Assembly (NCBI GenBank): GCA_036675265.1
Contig: JAKFFJ010000088.1
Span: forward strand, 36,484 to 100,483
Length of the DNA: 64,000 nucleotides
Source of the DNA: CAMPJU01 sp036675265
GTDB lineage: Bacteria > Pseudomonadota > Gammaproteobacteria > Xanthomonadales > Xanthomonadaceae
Reading direction: 5' to 3'
Shown here piece by piece: positions 43,325 to 50,797 of this stretch (position 1 is its first letter; each line of letters begins with the position of its first letter). A program made the position numbers and the translations under genes. The notes under the pieces were generated by a model. That model saw only the letters and a list, made by a program, of their open reading frames with translations, was not told where the DNA came from and did not search any database.

Positions 43325-43984
43325 TCAACGGGGCCAGGCGTTGGCGATGCGGCAGAACAGGGCGGCGGTGCGCTCGGCGTCATAGACGGCGGAGTGGGCG
43401 TCGGCCTGGTTCCAGTCCATCCCGGCGGCCTGGACGGCGCGCGCGAGCACGGTCTGGCCGTAGGCGATGCCTGCGAGCGTGACCGTGTCGAACACGCTGA
43501 AGGGGTGGAACGGGTTGCGCTTGTGCGCGGTGCGCGCCACGGCGGCGTTGAGGAAGTTCAGGTCGAAGTGCGCGTTGTGGCCGACCAGGATCGCGCGCTG
43601 GCAGCCGTGCCGCTTGCACGCGGCGCGCACCGGGGCGAACACGTGGTCCAGCGCCGGGCGTTCCTCGAGCGCGGCGCGGAAGGGATGGTCGATGTCGATG
43701 CCGGTGACTTCCAGCGACTTGGGATCGATGGTGGTGCCGGGGGCGGGCATCACGTGCGTGGTGATCGTCTCCCCGGGAAACAGGTGGCCGGCGCCGTCGA
43801 GCTCGATCGGCACGGCGGCAATCTCGAGCAGCGCGTTGCGCGTCCAGTCGAAGCCGCCGGTCTCCACGTCCACGACGACGGGCAGGTAGCCGCGGAAGCG
43901 GCGGGCCATGGGCGTGGTGGGCGGCGGCTCCGGCAAGGGCGCCGGCGGCGCCTCCGCCTGCGGATCGACGGGGTGTTCGGTCAT
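43325..43984 (-). CDS. rnt: Ribonuclease T
   Basis: DEDDh-type 3'-5' exonuclease that trims the 3' ends of tRNA and other small RNAs. The 219 aa protein contains the three exonuclease motifs: VVVDVETGGFDWTRN, VGHNAHFDLNFLNAA and ADAHSAVYDAERTAALF. The SLEVTGIDIDHPF and FHPFSVFDTVTLAGIAYGQT segments are specific to RNase T. An N-terminal Pro-rich tail of about 25 residues precedes the domain. It begins 9 nt after the bufC stop, so it may be transcribed with that operon. Confidence 0.94.
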   Translation of the reverse strand: MTEHPVDPQAEAPPAPLPEPPPTTPMARRFRGYLPVVVDVETGGFDWTRNALLEIAAVPIELDGAGHLFPGETITTHVMPAPGTTIDPKSLEVTGIDIDHPFRAALEERPALDHVFAPVRAACKRHGCQRAILVGHNAHFDLNFLNAAVARTAHKRNPFHPFSVFDTVTLAGIAYGQTVLARAVQAAGMDWNQADAHSAVYDAERTAALFCRIANAWPR

Positions 43985-43993
43985 CGCCCCAGC

Positions 43994-44764
43994 CTAGCAA
44001 AGGGCGCCGATGACGGTGCCTTCGTCGAGCAGTCGCTGGAGCATGGCCAACCCGTCGGCACGGAATGCGTCGTCGTCCGCGGCGCCGGCCTCCCGCGCCA
44101 GCAGCGCGAGCGCATCGCCTGCAGTGCGTGGCGGGGCGCCGGTGTCGAGCAGTTGCAGGAGCCTGAACACCAGTGGGGACAGTTCGGAGAAGTGGACGTC
44201 GCCGCCTGCGTCGCGGCGTGCCAGCAACAGGGTGGGGTTCGCCGGAACTTCGGTCGGTTGCCAGGCAGGACCGATGCGGTGGACGGGCCAGGTGTAGGCG
44301 AGGGGGCGGGCCAAGGGGGATAGCGCCAGCCCTGCATGGGCGGCTCCTACATGGGCGGCTCCCACAATGTCGGGCGCGTCGGCTTCGCTGATCTGCAACG
44401 CGAGCTCGACCCATTCGTAATGGGCCAGCTCGGCCAGCCAGGGCGGATCGCCGGTCGCCGCGGCATCGCGGGTGGAGAGCCAGTCCACGAACTCGCGCGC
44501 GACCTCGGTGAACAACGGGGTCGTGCATCGATGGCCGGTGTAGAACGCGCGGACGAGCGCCTGCCAGGCGTCGTCGGCCAGCGTGCGCCGGAGCACGGGG
44601 AAGTTGCCGGCGAGCAGCCCGCCGATGCTGGAGAGGAAGAGCTCGCGGTACACGCGCAGGCGGCGCTCCTCGATGCCTGGCGGCGGCGCATGCGCCCCGG
44701 GTTCGCGCACGTGGTGCGCAAACGCGAGCAGCCGGGCACGCAGCGCGTCGGACGGGTCAGCCAT
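43994..44764 (-). CDS. bufC: BufC/HvfC-like DUF2063 partner of a bufferin-type RiPP
   Basis: A 256 aa protein with the N-terminal DUF2063 helices (VYRELFLSSIGGLLAGNFPV, then RAFYTGHRCTTPLFTEVARE). A C-terminal winged-helix-like part includes VHFSELSPLVFRLLQLLDTG. In bufferin/Hvf systems this protein binds the precursor leader and delivers it to the multinuclear iron oxygenase encoded next door. The ATG overlaps the bufB stop by 8 nt. Residues around 133-143 (GAAHVGAAHAG) derive from two tandem partial family A repeats inserted in frame. Confidence 0.85.
   Translation of the reverse strand: MADPSDALRARLLAFAHHVREPGAHAPPPGIEERRLRVYRELFLSSIGGLLAGNFPVLRRTLADDAWQALVRAFYTGHRCTTPLFTEVAREFVDWLSTRDAAATGDPPWLAELAHYEWVELALQISEADAPDIVGAAHVGAAHAGLALSPLARPLAYTWPVHRIGPAWQPTEVPANPTLLLARRDAGGDVHFSELSPLVFRLLQLLDTGAPPRTAGDALALLAREAGAADDDAFRADGLAMLQRLLDEGTVIGALC
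44335..44366. repeat. Tandem partial family A repeats inside bufC
   Basis: CATGGGCGGCTCCTAC is followed directly by ATGGGCGGCTCCCACA. Each is the right arm of a family A unit. They are read on the minus strand as GAAHVGAAH, making a small internal amino-acid repeat in the protein. Confidence 0.7.
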
Positions 44765-45611
44765 GGGCACCTGGCCTGCCGGCGTCGCGTTGCAGGGTGC
44801 GGATGCCGTCCACCTCGCCAAGCAGCTCGGCCATCGGCGGATAGTTGAAGTCGCGTTCCAGCAAGGTCGGTCGCACGCCGTGCAACGCGTACGCGTGCGC
44901 CAGCAGGTCCCAGGCCGCCTCGCGCACGGGGGCACCGTGCGTGTCGATCTTCAGGCCCGCCGGATCGTCGTAATGCCCGGCGACGTGGTAGCCGGCGATG
45001 CGCGCGGCCGGCATCGCCTCGACGAACGCGCGCGCGTCGTAACCGTGGTTGTGCGCATTGACGGTGACGTTGTTGACGTCCAGCAACAGGTCGCAATCGG
45101 CTTCCACGAGCACCGCAAGCACGAAATCGGCCTCGTCGAGCGCCTGCCAGGGCGCGGCGTAGTAGCTGATGTTCTCCACCGCGATGCGCCGGCCCAGCCG
45201 GTCCTGCACGGCACGGACCCGGCCGGCGACGTGCAGGACGGCCTCGTCGGTGAAGGGCAGCGGCAGCAGGTCGTACAGCTGTCCCTCGTCGCTGCAGTAG
45301 CTCAGGTGTTCGCTGTACGCCGCCACGCCATGGCGGTCGAGGAAGCCCCGCACCTTGTCGACGAGCGCGACGTCCAGCGGGCCCGGGCCGCCGAGCGAAA
45401 GTGACAACCCGTGGCAGGTGACCGGAAAGCGTTCCGCCAATGCGGCGAAGGCCGCCCCGGGGCGGCCTCCGACACCGATCCAGTTCTCGGGTGCGCATTC
45501 CAGGAAATCGACGGCGCCGTCGTCGACGCCGCGCAACCCCGGAAGCAGGCCGCGACGCAGGCCAAGGCCCGCGGACGCGGCCGGGAGCGGCTTCAGATGG
45601 CTCCGCCGCAC
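44757..45611 (-). CDS. bufB: BufB/MbnB-like DUF692 multinuclear iron oxygenase
   Basis: A 284 aa TIM-barrel protein of the DUF692 (MNIO) family, which turns Cys residues of small precursors into oxazolone/thioamide or related groups. Family residues are seen in VDFLECAPENWIGVGG, HGLSLSLGGPGPLD and AYSEHLSYC. AVENISYYAAP, DLLLDVNNVTVNAHNHG and AGYHVAGHYDD contain the probable iron-binding His, Asp and Glu. The start is taken as GTG (VRRSHLKPL), 19 nt inside the end of bufA. Its substrate is almost certainly the Cys-rich BufA upstream. Confidence 0.9.
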   Translation of the reverse strand: MRRSHLKPLPAASAGLGLRRGLLPGLRGVDDGAVDFLECAPENWIGVGGRPGAAFAALAERFPVTCHGLSLSLGGPGPLDVALVDKVRGFLDRHGVAAYSEHLSYCSDEGQLYDLLPLPFTDEAVLHVAGRVRAVQDRLGRRIAVENISYYAAPWQALDEADFVLAVLVEADCDLLLDVNNVTVNAHNHGYDARAFVEAMPAARIAGYHVAGHYDDPAGLKIDTHGAPVREAAWDLLAHAYALHGVRPTLLERDFNYPPMAELLGEVDGIRTLQRDAGRPGAHG

Positions 45612-46060
45612 TTGCCCTCGCCACACTTGCCTTCGCCCATCGCGGCCTTGTCCTCGGCGGGGGATGCATCGCCCGACGTGGCGCCGGCTTCCGCCTTGGC
45701 CGCATGGTGCGCCGCGATTTCCCCGGCAGTGATGAAACCGTCGCCGTCGGGATCGTGGCTGGCGAACTTGCTGGCGTCGCCATCGTGGGCCGCCGCGAAC
45801 TCGGCCTGCGACAGGCGCCCGTCCTTGTCGGTGTCCATCTTCGCCATGCCGCACTTGCCTTCGCCGCACTTGCCCTCGCCACACTTGCCTTCGGCGGCCG
45901 CGTGGCCGTCGCCGTCGGCAGCGCCCGGCACGCCCGTGGCGGCGCCCAGCATGTACCCCTGCGCCAGCGGCTGCATCGAGAACGCGGACCCCGAGAGGAC
46001 GAGGCCGGCAATGGCCGCGCCCAGTGCGGTGGCGACGGGCTTGGTGCTGTTCTTGCTCAT
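45593..46060 (-). CDS. bufA: Bufferin-like RiPP precursor with two EF-hand motifs
   Basis: A 155 aa secreted precursor with a long signal peptide (about 1-30). Cys residues lie only in repeated EGKCG units: Cys60, 65 and 70 (EGKCGEGKCGEGKCG) and Cys146 and 151 (GEGKCGEGKCG). Between them are two canonical EF-hand loops, DTDKDGRLSQAE (76-87) and DPDGDGFITAGE (103-114). Bufferins bind copper after Cys modification by the MNIO enzyme. The EF hands suggest an added calcium-sensing or structural role. MSKNSTKP is chosen as the start because the signal peptide begins there. It leads the bufABC operon, and no DoxX-type bufD is found next to it. Confidence 0.88.
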   Translation of the reverse strand: MSKNSTKPVATALGAAIAGLVLSGSAFSMQPLAQGYMLGAATGVPGAADGDGHAAAEGKCGEGKCGEGKCGMAKMDTDKDGRLSQAEFAAAHDGDASKFASHDPDGDGFITAGEIAAHHAAKAEAGATSGDASPAEDKAAMGEGKCGEGKCGGAI

Positions 46061-46174
46061 GGCGTTGGCTCCAATGGGTGCGGGCGCGGCCCGCTGCGGG
46101 ACCGCCATGCTACCCCCGGCCGGCCATGCCCGTAGTGCCGGAAGTCCCTGCCGCCCCGCCACCCGTCGGCGGCC

Positions 46175-46894
46175 TCAGCCGGGTCCCGCGTCGGAGGCGG
46201 TGTTGGTCAGGTCGCGCTTCTCGCGCGGGGGCAGGCCTTCCTCGCCGTGGACCAGGAACCAGACGTTCTCGGCGATGTTGGTGGCGTGGTCGCCGATGCG
46301 CTCGATGTTCTTGGCCATGAACAGCAGGTGGGTGCACGGCGTGATCGCGCGGGCGTCCTCCATCATGTGGGTCAGCAGCTCGCGGAACAGGCCGGTGTAG
46401 AGGTCGTCCAGCACGGCGTCGTGGTCGCGCACGCGTTGCGCCGCCTCCGCGTCGCCGTCGCGCCAGGCGGCCATGACATCGCGCACCTGGCGCGAGGCCA
46501 GCTTGCCGAGCACCGCCAGCCCACGCGTGTGCGGCAGCGGCATGGCCTCGTTGAGCGCCAGCGAACGCTTGGCGACGTTGGCCGCGAGGTCGCCGATCCG
46601 TTCGATGTCGGACGCCACCCGCAGCGCCGCGAGCAGTTCGCGCAGGTCGCGCGCGAGCGGCCCCTTGAGCGCCAGGCGCATCACCTCGTGCCCGACCTGC
46701 TGCTCGAGCCTGTCGATCGCGTCGTCGTTCTCGATGATGCGCGCGGCCGCCTTGTCGTCGCGCCGCTCGACGACGTCCAGCGCGGCCTCGAGCTGGGCCG
46801 CGGACATCTCGCCCATGCGCATGATCTCGTCGAGCAGGCGTGCGCGGTCCTCGTCCCGGCTGTGGAGGATGTGGTCGTGCGGTTGCGTGGTCAT
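46175..46894 (-). CDS. phoU: Phosphate-specific transport system accessory protein PhoU
   Basis: Negative regulator that links the Pst transporter to the PhoR kinase. The 239 aa protein is made of two three-helix PhoU repeats. The metal-binding motifs are RVASDIERIGDLAANVAKR in the first and FMAKNIERIGDHATNIAENV in the second. The ATG overlaps the pstB stop as TGATG. It is the last gene of the pst operon. Confidence 0.96.
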   Translation of the reverse strand: MTTQPHDHILHSRDEDRARLLDEIMRMGEMSAAQLEAALDVVERRDDKAAARIIENDDAIDRLEQQVGHEVMRLALKGPLARDLRELLAALRVASDIERIGDLAANVAKRSLALNEAMPLPHTRGLAVLGKLASRQVRDVMAAWRDGDAEAAQRVRDHDAVLDDLYTGLFRELLTHMMEDARAITPCTHLLFMAKNIERIGDHATNIAENVWFLVHGEEGLPPREKRDLTNTASDAGPG

Positions 46895-47673
46895 CAGCCG
46901 AACCTCCCGGTGATGTAGTCCTCGGTCTGCTGCTTCGAGGGGTTGGAGAAGATCGTCTCGGTCGGGCCGTGCTCGACCAGGTCGCCCAGGTACATGAAGG
47001 CCGTGTAGTCCGAGACGCGCGCGGCCTGCTGCATGTTGTGGGTCACGATGCAGATGGTGTAGTCGCGCTTGAGGTCCTCCACCAGCTGCTCGATGCGGCT
47101 GGTGGAGATCGGGTCGAGCGCGGAGGTGGGTTCGTCCAGCAACAGGACGTCGGGTCGCAATGCCACGGCGCGCGCGATGCACAGCCGCTGCTGCTGGCCG
47201 CCCGACAGGCCCAGCGCGCTCTGGCCCAGCTTGTCCTTGACCTCGTCCCACAGCGCGGCCTGGCGCAGCGCCTGCTCCACGCGATCGGCCATGTCGGCCT
47301 TGCCCAGGCGTTCGTGGTGGCGGATGCCGTAGGCGACGTTCTCGGAGATCGTCATCGGGAACGGCACCGGCTTCTGGAACACCATGCCGACCTTGCTGCG
47401 CAGCCGGTTCATCGGGAACTTCGGGTCCAGGATGTTGGCGCCGTCGAGCAGGACCTCGCCGGTCGCCACCTGCTTCGGGTACAGCGCGTAGATCCGGTTG
47501 AACACGCGCAACAGCGTGGACTTGCCGCAACCGGAAGGCCCGATCAGCGCGGTGACCTTGCGCTCGGGAACCTCCAGCGAGATGTCCTTGAGCGCACGGT
47601 AGCCGTCGTAGTGGAAGTCCAGGCCGCGGGCGGCCAGCTTGGCGGGGGTCGTCGATCGGGACATGTCAGTCAT
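46894..47673 (-). CDS. pstB: Phosphate ABC transporter ATP-binding protein
   Basis: ATPase of the high-affinity phosphate importer. The 259 aa protein has Walker A GPSGCGKST, Q-loop MVFQKPVPFPMTI, the signature LSGGQQQRLCIARA, Walker B VLLLDEPTSALDP and the switch His in VTHNMQQAARVSD. FVFMYLGDLVEHG-like family sequence appears here as TAFMYLGDLVEHG. It lies between pstA (8-nt overlap) and phoU. Confidence 0.97.
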   Translation of the reverse strand: MTDMSRSTTPAKLAARGLDFHYDGYRALKDISLEVPERKVTALIGPSGCGKSTLLRVFNRIYALYPKQVATGEVLLDGANILDPKFPMNRLRSKVGMVFQKPVPFPMTISENVAYGIRHHERLGKADMADRVEQALRQAALWDEVKDKLGQSALGLSGGQQQRLCIARAVALRPDVLLLDEPTSALDPISTSRIEQLVEDLKRDYTICIVTHNMQQAARVSDYTAFMYLGDLVEHGPTETIFSNPSKQQTEDYITGRFG

Positions 47674-48517
47674 GGACCACTCGGTTGCGCGCCACGACGG
47701 CGCGGGCCACCAGGCTCGTGAGGAGGACGAAGGCGGTCAGCACCAGGGCACCGGCCCATGCGATCGATTGCCATGATTCATACGGGCTGCCGGCGTACTG
47801 GTACATGACGACCGGCACGCTGGCCATCGGCGCGGCGAGGTCGGTGCTCCAGTACTGGTTGCCGAACGCCGTGAACAGCAGCGGGGCGGTCTCGCCGGAG
47901 ATGCGGGCCAGCGCCAGCAGGATGCCGGTGGTGATGCCGGGCAGGGCGGAGCGGTACAGCACCTGCACCGTGACCTTCCATTGCGGCACGCCGAGTGACA
48001 GCGCGGCCTCGCGCATCTGGCCGGGCACCAGGCGCAGCATCTCGTCCGTCGTGCGCACCACGACCGGCAGCACGATGAACGCGAGCGCGATCGCGCCGGC
48101 GATCGCCGAGAAGTTGCCGCCCCCGCGCTGGACCACCAGCGTGTAGACGAACAGTCCCAGCACGATCGACGGCGCCGACAGCAGGATGTCGTTGACGAAA
48201 CGGATCGCCGTGCCCAGCTTGCGCGCGGGGGCGTACTCCGCCAGCCACGTCCCGGCGGCGATGCCCAGCGGGGTGCCGATCAGGATCGCCATCAAACACA
48301 TCACGGCGCTGCCGAAGAAGGCGTTCTTCAGGCCGCCCTCCGCCATGGGCGGTGGCGTGGACTGGGTGAACAGTGCCCAGTCGATGCCGGCCAGGCCCCT
48401 GGCGACCAGGGTCCACAGGATCCAGCCGAGGAACAGCAGCCCGATGCCGGCCGCCGCGCACCCCAGCACCACGGCGACGACGTTGGTGATCCGGCGCCGG
48501 CGGTACAGCGCGCTCAT
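47666..48517 (-). CDS. pstA: Phosphate ABC transporter permease PstA
   Basis: One of two membrane subunits of the phosphate importer. The 283 aa protein has about six membrane helices. The EAA loop, which contacts PstB, reads MREAALSLGVPQWKVTVQVL. ALARISGETAPLLFTAFGNQ is a PstA hallmark. The ATG overlaps the pstC stop as ATGA. Confidence 0.96.
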   Translation of the reverse strand: MSALYRRRRITNVVAVVLGCAAAGIGLLFLGWILWTLVARGLAGIDWALFTQSTPPPMAEGGLKNAFFGSAVMCLMAILIGTPLGIAAGTWLAEYAPARKLGTAIRFVNDILLSAPSIVLGLFVYTLVVQRGGGNFSAIAGAIALAFIVLPVVVRTTDEMLRLVPGQMREAALSLGVPQWKVTVQVLYRSALPGITTGILLALARISGETAPLLFTAFGNQYWSTDLAAPMASVPVVMYQYAGSPYESWQSIAWAGALVLTAFVLLTSLVARAVVARNRVVHD

Positions 48518-49461
48518 CGGTTGCCTTCCTTGCGCGACAACTGGTTGAGCATCAGCCGGGCGATCGCGAGCACCACGAAGGTGACGATGAAGAGCACGAA
48601 GCCCAGCAGCAGCAATGCGGACCGGTAGGTCTCGGTGGCTTCGCCGAAGTCGTTGGCGATCAGCGCGGCGATGGTCGTGCCCGGCTCGAGCAGCGATGCG
48701 GTGAACCGGGTGGAGTTGCCGATCACGAACGCGACCGCCATGGTCTCGCCCAGCGCGCGGCCGAGCCCGAGGAAGATGCCGCCGATCACCGCCGAACGGG
48801 TGTACGGCAGCACGATGTCCCAGCTGACTTCCCACCTGGTGGAACCCAGCGCGTACGCGGATTCCTTCAGCCGGCGCGGGACGGTCAGGAACACCTCGCG
48901 CATCACCGACGAGATGAAGGGGATGACCATGATCGACAGCACGATGCCGGCGGTCAGCATGCCGATGCCGATCGGCGGGCCCTGGAACAGCGGGCCGATG
49001 ACGGGCAGCGTGCCCAGGTGCTCGTTGGCCCACGGCGTGACGTGTTCGGTCATCACCGGCACGAGCACGAACAGGCCCCACATGCCGTAGATGATCGACG
49101 GGATGCCGGCGAGCAGCTCGACCGCGGTGCCGACCGGGCCGCGCAGCCAGCGCGGTGCGACGTCCGTCAGGAAGAACGCGATGCCGAAGCTCACCGGCAC
49201 CGCGATGAGCATGGCGATCACCGCGGTCACGACGGTGCCGTAGATCGGCACCAGCGCCCCGTACCGGTTCTCGACCGGGTTCCAGTCCGCGGTGAAGAAG
49301 AAATCCAGGCCCGCGACCTGGAGGGCCTGGCGCCCGCCCCAGAGCATGGAGAGGGCCGCGCCGACCAGCGCCACCAGCACCACCGCGACGGTGGCGCCGA
49401 GCACCCACCGGAACATCCGGTCGTTCCGGGTGTCGGCGGAGTCACGCGCCCGCCCCGTCAT
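48514..49461 (-). CDS. pstC: Phosphate ABC transporter permease PstC with repeat-altered start
   Basis: Second membrane subunit of the phosphate importer. It has six helices and an EAA loop, KESAYALGSTRWEVSWDIVL, followed by LGLGRALGETMAVAFVIGNS. The native-looking N-terminus is RDSADTRNDRMFRWVLGA. Upstream it reads straight into a family B repeat. The ATG at 49461 (MTGRARDS) lies inside the repeat. Alternatives are GTG at 49509, which would translate the whole repeat, and ATG at 49416 (MFRWVLGA). None has an obvious well-placed Shine-Dalgarno sequence. The gap to pstS is otherwise filled by a second repeat copy. Confidence 0.9.
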   Translation of the reverse strand: MTGRARDSADTRNDRMFRWVLGATVAVVLVALVGAALSMLWGGRQALQVAGLDFFFTADWNPVENRYGALVPIYGTVVTAVIAMLIAVPVSFGIAFFLTDVAPRWLRGPVGTAVELLAGIPSIIYGMWGLFVLVPVMTEHVTPWANEHLGTLPVIGPLFQGPPIGIGMLTAGIVLSIMVIPFISSVMREVFLTVPRRLKESAYALGSTRWEVSWDIVLPYTRSAVIGGIFLGLGRALGETMAVAFVIGNSTRFTASLLEPGTTIAALIANDFGEATETYRSALLLLGFVLFIVTFVVLAIARLMLNQLSRKEGNR

Positions 49462-49535
49462 TCCCGCGAAGGCGGGAATCCAGGCGCGGATGGCGGAGCG
49501 CTGTGTCACTGGATCCCCGCCTTCGCGGGGATGAC
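49456..49535. repeat. Inverted pair of family B repeats at the pstS-pstC junction
   Basis: CGTCATTCCCGCGAAGGCGG with GAATCCAGG (49456-49484) and the reverse unit TGGATCCCCGCCTTCGCGGG with GATGAC (from 49510) are separated by about 25 nt. The pair lies between the stop of the downstream pstS and the pstC core, and one copy contains a possible pstC start codon. The hairpins could lower pstC expression relative to pstS, as intergenic REP elements are known to do. Confidence 0.88.
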
Positions 49536-49540
49536 ACTCA

Positions 49541-50608
49541 TCACTGCTCGAACTCCGCGGCCCAGTACTGCTCGACCTGGCCGACGAGTTCCGGCGGCAG
49601 CGGCACGTAGTCCAGCGCCGCCGCCTGCTGCTGGCCGTTCTCCAGCGCCCAGGTGAAGAACTCGCGCGCGGCTGCGCTCCGCTGCGCGTCCTTCGGGGCC
49701 TTGTACATCAGCGCGAACACGGTGGCCGCGATCGGCCAGGCCTGTGCGCCGGACGCGTTGGTGATCACCAGCTCGAAGTCCTGCGCCCCGGCCCAGTCGG
49801 CGGTGGCCGCGGCGGCCTGGAAGGTCTCGGCGCTGGGCGACACGAAGTTGCCCGCGGCGTTCTCCAACTGCGCGTAGGCCATGTCGTTCTGCAGCGCGTA
49901 CGCCAGCTCGACATAGCCGATCGAGCCGTCGATCTGCTGCACGTACGACGCCACGCCCTCGTTGCCCTTGCCGCCGACGCCGTCGGGCCACTGGACCGAC
50001 TTGCCCTCGCCGATGCCGGCCTGCCACGCGGGGCTGACCTTCGACAGGTAGTTGGTGAAGTTGAAGGTCGTGCCCGAACCGTCGGAACGCTGCACCAGGT
50101 TGATGGCGGTGGCCGGGAGCGCGACGCCGGGATTGACCGCGGCGATCGCAGGGTCGTTCCACGCCTTGACCTTGCCGAGGTAGATGTCCGCCAGCAGCGG
50201 GCCGGTCAGCTTCAGTTCGCCCGGCTCGATGCCCTCGACGTTGACCACCGGCACGACGCCGCCGATCACCACCGGGAACTGCAGCAGGCCGGCTTCGTCC
50301 AGCTCCGCGCTCGACAACGGCGCGTCGGATGCACCGAAGTCCACCGTGCCCGCCTTGATCTGGGCGATGCCGCCACCCGAGCCGATGGACTGGTAATTGA
50401 CCTGCCGGCCCGTGGCGGCGTTGTAGTCCGCCGACCACCTGGACACCAGCGGGAAGAAGAAGGTGGAGCCCGCGCCGGTGATCTGTGCGGCGTCCGTGTT
50501 GCCGGCATCGGCGCCGGTCGTGTTGGCGGCCTGCTCGCCGCCGCAGGCGGCCACGGCCAGGGCCACGGAGAGGGACAGGACGGCGAATCGGAACGGCATC
50601 GGCTTCAT
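49541..50608 (-). CDS. pstS: Phosphate-binding protein PstS, lipoprotein paralogue
   Basis: Periplasmic phosphate receptor. The 355 aa form starts MKPMPFRFAVLSLSVALAVA and then ACGGEQ, a lipoprotein signal with the lipobox Cys. The mature part has ITGAGSTFFFPLVSRWSADY, YQSIGSGGGIAQIKAGTVDF, GASDAPLSS and QRSDGSGTTFNFTNYLSKV, the phosphate-binding loops. A longer frame begins at 50728 but lacks a signal peptide at its start. A PHO-box-like site lies 57 nt upstream. Directly upstream is a second, similar pstS with a soluble-type signal peptide. Confidence 0.95.
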   Translation of the reverse strand: MKPMPFRFAVLSLSVALAVAACGGEQAANTTGADAGNTDAAQITGAGSTFFFPLVSRWSADYNAATGRQVNYQSIGSGGGIAQIKAGTVDFGASDAPLSSAELDEAGLLQFPVVIGGVVPVVNVEGIEPGELKLTGPLLADIYLGKVKAWNDPAIAAVNPGVALPATAINLVQRSDGSGTTFNFTNYLSKVSPAWQAGIGEGKSVQWPDGVGGKGNEGVASYVQQIDGSIGYVELAYALQNDMAYAQLENAAGNFVSPSAETFQAAAATADWAGAQDFELVITNASGAQAWPIAATVFALMYKAPKDAQRSAAAREFFTWALENGQQQAAALDYVPLPPELVGQVEQYWAAEFEQ

Positions 50609-50665
50609 GGGGGCTCCGCGGATTGCCGGCGGTGCCGGCGGACCACGCCATGGAATGATGTTTTG

Positions 50666-50683
50666 GTTACACCGATATGACAG
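50666..50683 (-). promoter_or_regulatory. PHO-box-like site upstream of the second pstS
   Basis: On the minus strand CTGTCATATCGGTGTAAC has a perfect first half (CTGTCAT) and a second half matching about 5 of 7 positions of the PhoB consensus at the right 11-bp phase. It lies after the hairpin terminator of the first pstS and 57 nt before the next pstS start, so it would give pstS-pstCAB-phoU its own phosphate-controlled promoter. Confidence 0.6.
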
Positions 50684-50687
50684 CCAG

Positions 50688-50712
50688 ACGAAACGGGTCC
50701 CGAAGGACCCGT
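50688..50712 (-). terminator. Hairpin after the first pstS
   Basis: On the minus strand ACGGGTCC-TTCG-GGACCCGT is followed by TTTCG. The 8-bp stem and the very stable TTCG tetraloop suggest a terminator for the upstream pstS, although the T run is short, so read-through is likely. Confidence 0.6.
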
Positions 50713-50730
50713 CCCGTTCATCCCGCACCC

Positions 50731-50791
50731 GTAACCCGGATGCAGCACCCGTAGCCCGGATGCAGGCGCAAAGCGCCGGAATCCGGGTTGC
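50731..50791. repeat. Repeat family C between the pstS genes
   Basis: A partial unit (GTAACCCGGATGCAGCACC, 50731-50749) precedes a full one (GTAGCCCGGATGCAGGCGCA then AAGCGCCGGAATCCGGGTTG, 50751-50790). The full unit folds as two nested palindromes (CCCGGAT/ATCCGGG and GGCGC/GCGCC). It is seen only once in this window. Similar dispersed elements are common in xanthomonads. Confidence 0.65.
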
Positions 50792-50797
50792 CCGAAG

